In this document: piece after piece, positions 19,370 to 27,375 of the stretch | How the letters are laid out: the number at the start of each line of letters is the position of its first letter | Position numbering within the stretch: position 1 is the first letter of the stretch | NCBI GenBank assembly: GCA_015061905.1 | Contig: SUVQ01000012.1 | Coordinates: 1 to 55,497 of the forward strand | Direction: 5' to 3' | Source of the DNA: Verrucomicrobiota bacterium | GTDB lineage: Bacteria > Verrucomicrobiota > Verrucomicrobiia > Opitutales > UBA953 | DNA length: 55,497 nt | Notes under the pieces: generated by a model | Databases searched by the model: none | What the model was told of the DNA's origin: nothing | The model's input: the letters and a program-made list of their open reading frames with translations, nothing else | Position numbers and translations under genes: made by a program

Positions 19370-20158
19370 TTATTTGCGGCGGCGACGCGATGCCACGAGC
19401 GCAAGAGCTCCGAGACCCGCCAACATACCGAACGCCGACGGCTCGGGAATCGGAGCAGCGGACCCCATAGCTGATTTCAATTCAGCCACTGTTGCCACAG
19501 ATTCAGAGGTGAAAACAGTAAGATTTGCAATCATACCGCTGTATTCATCACGCTGACCATCGGCATTACCGGTACCAATACCAAAATAGGCTTCGCTTTC
19601 CGAAGGAGTATTTCCAGGATAAAGAGTATTCCAGCTGCCCGACCGAACCAGATTTTCATAGCCGGCTGCGCCCCAATAAAAATAGGAGTCGCGATCTCCG
19701 GAACCATCGCCCGCCAAGTCGATGGAAACAGCGACCATGAGCCAGCTGTCAGCCGTTAAAGCCATGCTAGCGGCTCCGGGATTGTTGTCTTTTACGTCCT
19801 TTGTTGTGAGCTGTGGTTTATCTCCGTTGAGAGCAAACTTGAATCCCGTATTCTGTCCGCCCCACGAGAAAATAGACTCTGCTCCGGTAAGATCTGTTGG
19901 CTTAATCCACGCTGCGACAGTGAGAAATCCGTTCTTTTGCTCAATCGCATTCTTGATATCAGCATTGGAGATTCCGTAGATGCCTGCGCCGGCGAAGCTG
20001 TAAATCACATCAGGCGTTGATGAGACCTTAACGACACCTTCGCCTACGGTGTAACTACTGCCTTCCAGCAATTCGGACATGTCTGCGATTTCTACTAGAG
20101 CCGCATTTGCGGCAGTTCCTGCGGCGAGGAGAGCCGCGAGTGTGATGTATTTTTTCAT
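19370..20158 (-). CDS. PEP-CTERM secreted protein with LamG-like domain
   Basis: A 262-residue exported protein. Its signal peptide (MKKYITLAALLAAGTAANA) is followed by a beta-rich domain with GFLTVAAWIKPTDLTGAES and WLMVAVSIDLAGDG, typical of LamG/concanavalin-type lectin folds. The tail has PIPEPSAFGMLAGLGAL and ends RRRRK. In exosortase-bearing bacteria this tail is cut and the protein is anchored or released at the cell surface; no exosortase gene is in the window. Start 20158 is fixed by the signal peptide. No CGGGAACG motif lies in the gene, unlike most neighbours, which may mean newer or fast-changing sequence. Ligand unknown. Confidence 0.85.
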   Translation of the reverse strand: MKKYITLAALLAAGTAANAALVEIADMSELLEGSSYTVGEGVVKVSSTPDVIYSFAGAGIYGISNADIKNAIEQKNGFLTVAAWIKPTDLTGAESIFSWGGQNTGFKFALNGDKPQLTTKDVKDNNPGAASMALTADSWLMVAVSIDLAGDGSGDRDSYFYWGAAGYENLVRSGSWNTLYPGNTPSESEAYFGIGTGNADGQRDEYSGMIANLTVFTSESVATVAELKSAMGSAAPIPEPSAFGMLAGLGALALVASRRRRK

Positions 20159-20442
20159 AGATTTACAATAATGTTTGAGTGTTAAAAAAGTATTAAAGGA
20201 ATCGGGCAAACGGGCGTTCCCGCCGATTTGTCCCAATTCTTAGTGCGATTGTCGCAAAAAAAAAAACGTCTCCGTCAAGCACGTTTTTGAAAAAAAAATC
20301 CGTGTGATTCCGTGTTCATCCGTGGTTCCAAAAAACTTCGCGGCTTCGCGCGAAAAAAAACGGGAACGCACTTTCACCCGTTCCCGAAAAAATTTTCCAC
20401 TTCCTAATTTTCGCGGGAACGCTTATTTTTCTGTGTTAATTA
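20159..20442. other. Divergent intergenic region with repeat remnants and motif pair
   Basis: The 284 bases between a PEP-CTERM gene and a plus-strand hypothetical gene hold no convincing gene. They contain a CCACGAAT-family remnant in reverse (about 20288-20360: TCCGTGTGATTCCGTGTTCA, then ACTTCGCGGCTTCGCGCG). An inverted motif pair follows at about 20361-20386 (CGGGAACG ... CGTTCCCG), with further single copies near 20217 and 20415. Promoters for both genes must lie here, but I cannot place them. Confidence 0.6.
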
Positions 20443-21227
20443 TGTCAGACAACAACGAACAACCCAGACAGCAAACGATCAGCCTTCCGGCGATTGCACA
20501 AAATTTCTTCGGCACGCTTCAACGCCACTTTGACCTGCTCGCCTTCAATCTCGCGGCGACGCAATCCGTTGACGCCGAAAAATACAATCATTTTTCCTCG
20601 CTTACGAAAATGATGCCGGTTGCGCAACTCCACCGCAATTTTGACCAAATGAAAAGCTTCGCGCACGGATTGATGCTCCGCCAATCCGTCAACGATTTGC
20701 TTTCGATGGTCGCCGCCTGCATGGACAACTGCCACTTGCTGTGCACGCTTTTTGCGAACAAAAAGGCAATGGAAGCTGACCCGAAATCCGCGAACGAGCT
20801 TGTCGGGCGCAAGCAGGAAGCCTTTGTCAACTCTGCTCTTCAGGACAAATTTGAAGTTTTTGAAAAAGAGTTCGGCATTCTCTGCGAACTCGAAGACGGC
20901 ATCACCAACATGGCAATCGCCCTGCGCTCGCTCATGCAAAACAACGGCGTCGTTACCGCCGAAGACGTGGACGACGACGGGGAGCTTGTTTTCGAATTTA
21001 AAACCGTCCAAACCATTCAGCCCGCCAAGGAAGGCGAACGCCCGGAAGTGCGCCTTGCCGACACGCGCCGCGCATTCAAGGCGGGAGACACGATTGACCT
21101 CACCAACAGCGAGCTTCTCAGCCTGAACACCACGGTTGCGGCGTTCTTTGATGCGCTTTTCAAATCCGTTGCTGCCTTCGGCAAAAAAACCATGGGCGGG
21201 AACGAAGGAGAAAAAGCCGATGCGTAA
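20443..21227 (+). CDS. Hypothetical helical protein
   Basis: A 261-residue soluble protein I do not recognise. It is mostly predicted helix (for example ALQDKFEVFEKEFGILCEL and CMDNCHLLCTLFANKKA) with a short beta-like acidic insert (EDVDDDGELVFEFKT). There is no signal peptide or membrane segment. The start at ATG 20443 (MSDNNEQPRQQ) gives a charged leader and follows the intergenic repeats. Its stop overlaps the start of a tiny lipoprotein gene (ATGCGTAA), and an AmpG-like transporter follows seven bases after that, so the three form a likely operon. A role tied to the envelope is suggested only by that context. Confidence 0.7.
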
Positions 21228-21351
21228 GTTCGCAAAATTCATCCTCGCCCTGCTGGCACTCGCGGGAACGCTTGCGCTCGCGGCTTGCGGCGGACCGAAA
21301 GTCTTTCACTACGGGAACGGCGAACCTAACGTTACCGTCGAGCAAGGTTAA
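21220..21351 (+). CDS. Small lipoprotein (43 residues)
   Basis: The gene begins inside the end of the preceding one: ATG at 21220 and the upstream TAA at 21225-21227 share the string ATGCGTAA. AAGGAG (21205-21210) sits at good distance, which supports the start and translational coupling. The product begins MRKFAKFILALLALAGTLA and has a lipobox (LALAAC), so the mature peptide would be about 21 residues starting CGGPKVFHYGNGEP. It is as small as LptM/YifL-type lipoproteins but lacks their motif. Function unknown; the next gene is an AmpG-like permease. Confidence 0.75.
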   Translation: MRKFAKFILALLALAGTLALAACGGPKVFHYGNGEPNVTVEQG

Positions 21352-21357
21352 AAAACG

Positions 21358-22671
21358 GTGCTTTTTTCAAAGAAAACATTTTCCTTTTCCGGCGTCGCGG
21401 CTCTTTGGGTAGCGACGCTTTATTTTGCACAGGGTTTACCGAATGCGATAGTCGATCTCGTCGCTCCCGTAGCGATGAAGGATCTCGGTTTTTCCAACGC
21501 CGTTATCACGTTCGTCGCCGCGTGGGCGTATTTGCCCTGGGTTTTAAAAGCCCTCTGGAGCCCGCTTGTAGACAGCATCGGGCACAAGCGGAATTGGATT
21601 TTAAAAATGCAAATCTCGGGAGCGGTTTTGCTCGCGGCATTTGCCGTTTCTCTGTTTTTCGGCGTTCCCGCCGCCGTCATCGTCGCCGTGCTTTTTGCCG
21701 TTGCCGTTTTTTCGGCGACGCACGATATCGCCGCCGACGGCTTTTACTTGCTCGCACTTGACTCCGGCGACCAAGCGTTTTTTTCCGGCTGGCGCAGCAC
21801 GTTTTTCCGCCTCTCCCAAGTCTTTGCCAAAGGCGGAATTATCGCCGCAGCCGGATTCTTGATTGCAAGCGGAGCAAGTGCCGAAACGGCTTGGACGCAG
21901 GTTTTGCTCGGTGTTGCCGCACTTACCGGTGCGCTTGCGCTGATTCACGCGCTGATTCTTCCCCGCCCGGTTGCGGACGTTCCCGCGGGAACGGAAAAAT
22001 CTTCCCTTGTATCTGATTTTCTTGATACATGGAAAACATTTTTCAAAAAAGAACGCATCGCGTTTTTGCTCTTTTTTCTTTTGTTTTTCCGCTTCGGAGA
22101 AGTGCAAATCGGCGTAATTTCGCCGCTCTTTTTTAAAGATGCGGCAGAATGCGGCGGGCTCGGAATGGATAATCGCATCTTCGGCTTGCTGAACGGCACT
22201 TTCGGCGTCGTCGCCATGCTTGCGGGAGGCGTCATCGCCGGCTGGCTCGTTTCCCGCAAAGGTTTGCGCGCGTGGCTGTGGCAAATGATTTGGCTTCTGA
22301 ACCTTCCGGATTTTATCTACGTCGCGCTCGCGCACTGGCAACCGGAATCGCTCTGGCTCATCGGAAGCGGCATCGTCGTCGAGCAATTCGGCTACGGATT
22401 CGGCTTCACCGGCTACATGCTCTACATGCTCTACGTCTGCGCGGGAACGCGGCGCGCAGTTGCCCACTACGCGATTTGCACGGGCTTTATGGCGCTCGGC
22501 GTCATGGTTCCGAAATTCTGGTCCGGCGCGCTTCAGCAGCTCGTCGGCTACGAAAACTTTTTCTGGTGGTCTATCTTGTGCACGCTTCCCGGATTTTGGA
22601 TTGTTTTTAAAATCCGTAAAATTCTTCCCGCCGAATTCGGAAAGAAACTTCCTGCAGGCGAAAACAAATAA
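21358..22671 (+). CDS. AmpG-like major facilitator transporter
   Basis: A 437-residue inner-membrane protein with about 12 hydrophobic segments. The first helix has ALWVATLYFAQGLPNAIVD, as in AmpG-type permeases that import anhydromuropeptides in peptidoglycan recycling; PWVLKALWSPLVD and FSATHDIAADGFYL fit the same group. The long loop before helix 7 (SDFLDTWKTFFKKER) is also typical. Substrate by homology only. It starts with GTG at 21358, seven bases after the lipoprotein stop, without a strong ribosome site, so it may rely on coupling. The M16 peptidase gene follows nine bases later, suggesting one operon from 20443 to 25242. Confidence 0.82.
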   Translation: MLFSKKTFSFSGVAALWVATLYFAQGLPNAIVDLVAPVAMKDLGFSNAVITFVAAWAYLPWVLKALWSPLVDSIGHKRNWILKMQISGAVLLAAFAVSLFFGVPAAVIVAVLFAVAVFSATHDIAADGFYLLALDSGDQAFFSGWRSTFFRLSQVFAKGGIIAAAGFLIASGASAETAWTQVLLGVAALTGALALIHALILPRPVADVPAGTEKSSLVSDFLDTWKTFFKKERIAFLLFFLLFFRFGEVQIGVISPLFFKDAAECGGLGMDNRIFGLLNGTFGVVAMLAGGVIAGWLVSRKGLRAWLWQMIWLLNLPDFIYVALAHWQPESLWLIGSGIVVEQFGYGFGFTGYMLYMLYVCAGTRRAVAHYAICTGFMALGVMVPKFWSGALQQLVGYENFFWWSILCTLPGFWIVFKIRKILPAEFGKKLPAGENK

Positions 22672-22680
22672 AATTTTTGT

Positions 22681-25242
22681 ATGAATATTTCCGATACATT
22701 TTCAAAGCTTCCCGCGAGCAGGCAACTCACCAACGGCGTCTCGGCATTTTTCAGAAAAACGCTTCCTTCCGGGCTTGTTTCGATTCAGGTGTGGGTCAAA
22801 ACGGGAAGCATCCACGAAGCGGAATTTCTCGGCGGCGGGCTTTCCCATTACCTCGAACACATGGTTTTTAAGGGGACGGAAAAATTCTCGGCAGAGGAAA
22901 TCACGCGCCGCGTGCAAGCCGTAGGCGGCAACATCAACGCCTACACCACATTTTCCCGCACCGTTTACTACATCGACGTTCCCGCCGAATCCGCCGAAAT
23001 CGCCTTCGAGATTCTCTCTCAACTAACGTTGAAGCCGCGCCTGGACGCGCTCGACGCCGCCCGCGAAAAAGACGTTATTCTCCGCGAAATCGATATGGGG
23101 AACGACGATCCCGACTCCAAGCTCTCCGACGCGACGCTCGCGGAAACATTTCGCGTTCACCCGTATCGCGTTCCCGTCATCGGATACAAATCCGTTTTCT
23201 CTCAAATGACGGCAAAGGAGCTTCGGGCGTATTATGAAAAAAGATACACGCCTCAAAATTTATCCCTTGTCGTTGCCGGCGACATCGAAGAAGAAATTGT
23301 TTTTGCCTTAGCCGAAAAATATTTTTCCGAAGCACCGGCAAAGCCTTCGCCGGAAGTTTTTATCCCGACGGAACCGCCGCAACTTGCGCCGCGCGAAATT
23401 ACGCTACGCGGGAACGTCAATATTCTTCGCGGAAATCTGCTGTGGAAAATTCCCGGCGTAGCGCACGAAGATGTTCCCGCGCTCTCCGTGCTCGCCGCGC
23501 TTCTCGGCAAGGGAGATTCTTCCCTGCTTTGGCAGGAGCTTCATGAAAAACGCGGTATTGTTCACGCCGTCGACGTCTCGGCGTGGACGCCTTCGGACAT
23601 CGGTCTTTTCTGGATCAGCTACGTCGCGGAATCCGGTTCGCGAGAAAAAACGGAAACCGCTCTGCGAAGCATCATCGACCGGATTTCCGCCGAAGGCGTG
23701 CCAACCTCGCTTTTAAAAAAAGTTTCACGGCAAGCACTTGTCGGGCTCGTCAATTCTTTGGCGACGGCTTCCTCTTCGGCGGCGCGCCTCGGTTCCGAGT
23801 GCGTGGAACGCGGGGAGCCCGCCGCGACTTCCGCGTTTCTCGAAAAAATCAATGCGCTTTTGCCGGAAGACATCGCTCGCGTTGCCCGAAAATATTTGAA
23901 AAAAGAAACCGCCACCGCCTCCGCTTTTGAAAAATCCGCGCCCAAAGCCACGCGCCCGGTGAAATCTTTCTCTGCCCGCGCATCAGCCGCCCACGCGTTC
24001 CCGCCCTTCGAAGAAATCCGGCTCGCGTCCGGCGTCCGCGTTTTACTCCAGCCCGTTTCCGGCTTCCCGAAAGTTCACCTGCGCGCCTCCCTCCTTGGCG
24101 GAAGCGCGTTCGAAACGGAAAAAACGCACGGCGCGACGGCGTTACTTTCCACGCTGATGACGCTGGATGCGGGAACGCGTTCGGCAAGCGAAATCGCCGA
24201 GACGATCGAATCCGTCGGCGGAAACTTCGACGAAATTTCCGGCAACAACACCTTTTCTCTTTTTGCGAACACGCTTTCCGGAGACGAGAAAATCGCCTGC
24301 GAAATTCTTTCCGATGCCGTTTGCGCGCCGCGTTTTTCCGAAGAAAATTTTGAGCGGGAACGCGTAACTCAACTCGCGGCGTTGCGTAGCGAATTTGACG
24401 AAATTGAAGAATACGCCCGACTCGCGCTTCGTGAAAATTTCTTCGGGAAACATGCACTCGGGACGCACAATTTCGGCACGGTCGATGCGCTCGAAAGCAT
24501 AAAGCTTTCCGATATTCGGAAACTTTACTCCCGCCTCGTCGTTCCGGAAAATCTTGTTATTGCCGCCTCCGGAGAATTTGAGAGAGACGCGCTTCTTTGC
24601 GAGCTCGAAAAATATTTTTCCGAAAAACGTTTTTGTGCCGGTTCTTCTCCGAGCCCGAGCGCCGAGGCATTTGAAGCATTTTCCCCGCTTCGTTCAAGGA
24701 ATCTCGAACTCGCCCCGCCCGCGCCGGCGGAGCAGGCAATCGTTCAGCTCGCGTTCCCGGATCTCGGATTTTGCGACGAACGCTACCTTGTCGGCACGCT
24801 CACGGAGGAGCTTCTCAGCGGAATGTCGAGCCGCCTTTTCCTCGAAGTGCGCGAAAAACGCGGACTCGCGTATTTCGTGGGCGCGAACCGGATTTGCTCT
24901 CCCCGCACCGGAATGTTTTTCCTCTACGCGGGAACGCACAAAGAGCAAAAGCAAATCGTGCTTGAAGAAATGCAAAAAGAACTCGAACGGCTACGCGCCG
25001 GAAAAATTTCCTCCGAAGAAATTCTCGGCGCAAAAACGAGAATCTGCGTCGCGCGCCGCACGGCTCGCCAGCGCGCGGCTTCGCGTTGCGGGAACGCCGC
25101 TCTCAATTCGCTTTACGGTCTGCCCGTTAATCGCGACGAGGAAACGGAAAATCGACTCGGAGCGCTCACGGCGGACGACGTTGCACGTTTTGCCACGGAA
25201 ATGCTCGCGCCGGATTTCGCGCTTGCGCTCAGCGTTTGCTAA
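22681..25242 (+). CDS. M16-family zinc metallopeptidase, two-domain
   Basis: An 853-residue protein with two M16 units. The N-terminal unit carries the inverted zinc motif HYLEH near residues 57-61 (GGLSHYLEHMVFKGTEKF), with NAYTTFSRTVYYIDV after it; a glutamate further on completes the site in this family. The C-terminal unit (from about residue 430) lacks HxxEH but keeps the fold and the Arg/Tyr-rich segment REKRGLAYFVGA, which helps bind substrate in pitrilysin-like proteases. No signal peptide is visible, so it is probably cytoplasmic, or periplasmic by an unseen signal. It probably degrades peptides. It follows the AmpG-like gene by nine bases. Confidence 0.9.
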   Translation: MNISDTFSKLPASRQLTNGVSAFFRKTLPSGLVSIQVWVKTGSIHEAEFLGGGLSHYLEHMVFKGTEKFSAEEITRRVQAVGGNINAYTTFSRTVYYIDVPAESAEIAFEILSQLTLKPRLDALDAAREKDVILREIDMGNDDPDSKLSDATLAETFRVHPYRVPVIGYKSVFSQMTAKELRAYYEKRYTPQNLSLVVAGDIEEEIVFALAEKYFSEAPAKPSPEVFIPTEPPQLAPREITLRGNVNILRGNLLWKIPGVAHEDVPALSVLAALLGKGDSSLLWQELHEKRGIVHAVDVSAWTPSDIGLFWISYVAESGSREKTETALRSIIDRISAEGVPTSLLKKVSRQALVGLVNSLATASSSAARLGSECVERGEPAATSAFLEKINALLPEDIARVARKYLKKETATASAFEKSAPKATRPVKSFSARASAAHAFPPFEEIRLASGVRVLLQPVSGFPKVHLRASLLGGSAFETEKTHGATALLSTLMTLDAGTRSASEIAETIESVGGNFDEISGNNTFSLFANTLSGDEKIACEILSDAVCAPRFSEENFERERVTQLAALRSEFDEIEEYARLALRENFFGKHALGTHNFGTVDALESIKLSDIRKLYSRLVVPENLVIAASGEFERDALLCELEKYFSEKRFCAGSSPSPSAEAFEAFSPLRSRNLELAPPAPAEQAIVQLAFPDLGFCDERYLVGTLTEELLSGMSSRLFLEVREKRGLAYFVGANRICSPRTGMFFLYAGTHKEQKQIVLEEMQKELERLRAGKISSEEILGAKTRICVARRTARQRAASRCGNAALNSLYGLPVNRDEETENRLGALTADDVARFATEMLAPDFALALSVC

Positions 25243-25289
25243 GAAAAAAGCGTTCCCGTGAAAACGAATCACGGGAACGCTCTTTTTTA
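25243..25289. terminator. Shared bidirectional terminator, inverted motif pair
   Basis: AGCGTTCCCGTG (25249-25260) pairs perfectly with CACGGGAACGCT (25270-25281). T runs follow on both strands. It separates the convergent M16 peptidase and serS genes. Confidence 0.9.
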
Positions 25290-25307
25290 AACGGAAGTCG
25301 GTGAAGT

Positions 25308-26579
25308 TTATTTTCCGATAAACTCTTTACCGTAGTATTTGCGGAGCGCTTCGGGAACGCGAACGGAGCCGTCGGGCTGAACGTTGTTTTCCAAAATCGC
25401 CGCAAGCACGCGCGGCAAGCCGAGCCCGGAGCCGTTGAGCGTGTGGACGGTTTCCGCTTTTCCGCCGTCTTTCGGGCGGAAACGGATTCCCGCGCGGCGC
25501 GCCTGAAAGTCCGTAAAGCAGGAGCAACTCGAGACTTCGAGCCAGCGTTTTTGTCCGCCCGCGAAAACTTCGAGGTCGTATTGCTTGGCATGCGGGAAAC
25601 CGATGTCGCCGGAGCAAATCAGCAAAACGCGATACGGCAAATTGAGTTTTTGCAAGAGGCGCGCGGCATCGTCTTTGAGAGATTCGAGTTCGGCGAAAGA
25701 TTGGTTCGGGTGCGTCCATTTGACGAGTTCGACTTTGTCAAACTGGTGCAAGCGGTTGAGCCCGCGCACGTTCGCGCCCCAACTTCCGGCTTCGCGGCGG
25801 AAACACGGCGTGTAGGCACAACGGCGAATCGGCAAATCGCGCTCGTCGATGATTTCGTCGCGAAAGAAATTTGTAACGGGAACTTCCGCCGTCGGAATCA
25901 TGTAAAAATCGTCTTCCGGCGCATAATACATTTGCCCTTCCTTGTCGGGAAGCTGCCCGGTCGCCGTCGCCGACGCGGGATTGACCATGATCGGCGCCAT
26001 GACTTCTTCGTAGCCGGCTTCGTGGGCTTCGTCGAGGCAGAACTGAATCAGCGCGCGAAGCAGGCGCGCCATATCGCCGACGTAAAACGGGAAACCCGCG
26101 CCGGTTACTTTCACGCCGCGCTTGAAATCGATTGCCTTTTCAAACCACGGAAGCTCCCAGTGTGCGACGGCATTCGGCGAAACGAGCTCGGCGGGATCGC
26201 CCCACGTTCCCGCGACGACGTTGTCGTTCTCGTTTTTGCCGACGGGAACGCTCGTGTCCGGAATATTCGGAACGGTGAGATAAAGTTTGCGCCATTCCTC
26301 TTCGATTTCGCCGACCTGTTTTTCGAGCTCCTTCGTTTTGGCGGAAATCGCCTTCATTTCGCCGACTTTGGCGAGAAATTCCGGCGTGCCTTTTTTCATC
26401 GCCGCCATTTCTTTGTTCGCGGCGTTTTGCGCGGAGCGCGCGGCTTCAAATTCGCCGACAAGGGCGCGGCGCTTCGCATCGCAGGCGAGAATCGCGTCGA
26501 AATCGACGTCGAATTTCTTCGTCGCCAAGCGTTCGCGAATCATGTCGATGTTTTCACGGAAAAATTTGATATCAAGCAT
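25308..26579 (-). CDS. serS: Serine-tRNA ligase
   Basis: It charges tRNA-Ser (and tRNA-Sec where present) with serine. The product is 423 residues, as usual. The N-terminal coiled-coil arm that grips the tRNA long arm is clear (about residues 30-105). Class II motifs are present: TGQLPDKEGQMYY, then IPTAEVPVTNFFRDEI, motif 2 CFRREAGSWGANVRGLNRLHQFDKVE (abbreviated here from a longer run), and motif 3 NGSGLGLPRVLAAILE. The end GKEFI is a little shorter than in Escherichia coli. It lies downstream of ndk on the same strand, with about 210 bases between. Confidence 0.97.
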   Translation of the reverse strand: MLDIKFFRENIDMIRERLATKKFDVDFDAILACDAKRRALVGEFEAARSAQNAANKEMAAMKKGTPEFLAKVGEMKAISAKTKELEKQVGEIEEEWRKLYLTVPNIPDTSVPVGKNENDNVVAGTWGDPAELVSPNAVAHWELPWFEKAIDFKRGVKVTGAGFPFYVGDMARLLRALIQFCLDEAHEAGYEEVMAPIMVNPASATATGQLPDKEGQMYYAPEDDFYMIPTAEVPVTNFFRDEIIDERDLPIRRCAYTPCFRREAGSWGANVRGLNRLHQFDKVELVKWTHPNQSFAELESLKDDAARLLQKLNLPYRVLLICSGDIGFPHAKQYDLEVFAGGQKRWLEVSSCSCFTDFQARRAGIRFRPKDGGKAETVHTLNGSGLGLPRVLAAILENNVQPDGSVRVPEALRKYYGKEFIGK

Positions 26580-26789
26580 TTTTGGAAAAGATTAAAGGTC
26601 AAAGGAAAATTAGGAGCTTAATGCTTTAAGACTAATCGATGAGAGTTGAGGGCTGAGAGCTTAGAGGTAAATGCGTTCCCGCAAGCGGGAAAAAGATTTC
26701 GAAAACCTTTTTCGCGAAGCGAGCTGCAAATACTTTTCCTCGCTCATCAGAAACTCTATTTATAGAGGTTCCCTTAAGCCCCGAACGCT
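26580..26789. other. Gap between ndk and serS
   Basis: No gene is seen. On the minus strand a short hairpin CTCTAT-AA-ATAGAG (about 26752-26767) may end ndk. A further small stem CCCGCTTGCGGG-AACG (about 26670-26690) contains one motif copy. The part nearest serS is rich in GAG/TTGAG repeats. I see no T-box signature that would control serS. Confidence 0.45.
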
Positions 26790-27212
26790 TTAAAAAACTT
26801 CGTTTTCGTTGAAGAAGCGCGCGATTTCCGCGGAGGCGGACGCTTCGCCGTCGGACGCGTGGCAAATATTGTAAGTAACGATTTCCTTGTTGCCGAAATC
26901 GCCGCGAATCGTTCCCGCAGGAGCGTTGGCGGATTTCGTCGGTCCGAGCAGTTCGCGCACTTTCTCAATCGCGTTTTCGCCCTGAAGCACGGCAACGATA
27001 ACCGGGCGCGACATCATCCAATTCGACAGAAAACCGAAAAACGGTTCGTTTACGAGGTGTGCGTAGTGTTCACGCACGAGCGTTTCGCTGATTTGAATCA
27101 TTTTGCACGCGGCAAGCGTCAGCCCGGCGGCTTCAAAACGGGAAAGCACCGTTCCCGCAAGATTTTTTTCCATGCAGTCGGGCTTGAGGATGATGAGCGT
27201 TTTCTGAATCAT
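26790..27212 (-). CDS. ndk: Nucleoside diphosphate kinase
   Basis: It moves the gamma phosphate between nucleoside tri- and diphosphates through a phosphohistidine. The product has 140 residues, normal for the bacterial enzyme. Seen: the start IQKTLIILKPDCMEKNLAG, YAHLVNEPFFGFL, and the nucleotide-binding RPVIVAVLQGENAIEKVRELLGPT. The active-site histidine is in NICHASDG near residue 117, where the common form is NxxHGSD; Ala for Gly there is a known variant. Divergent from ispG, with about 160 bases between. Confidence 0.96.
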   Translation of the reverse strand: MIQKTLIILKPDCMEKNLAGTVLSRFEAAGLTLAACKMIQISETLVREHYAHLVNEPFFGFLSNWMMSRPVIVAVLQGENAIEKVRELLGPTKSANAPAGTIRGDFGNKEIVTYNICHASDGEASASAEIARFFNENEVF

Positions 27213-27375
27213 GTCGGTATAATAAAATGCTAAAGAGGAAACTCTTTTCTCGCTTTTCCCGCAAGAAGAGAATTGAGAGGAAAAGTCTTCCGCCGCCGCA
27301 TAATTTCAGCTGTTTTCTTGAAAAACGGAAAGACGGGAGTATCATTTTCCGCTTTCCCCAACCCAATTTCTTTTT

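Noticed and set aside
26580..26789. T-box riboswitch before serS
   Set aside because: No specifier stem or T-box sequence found. A weak terminator of ndk explains the small hairpin.
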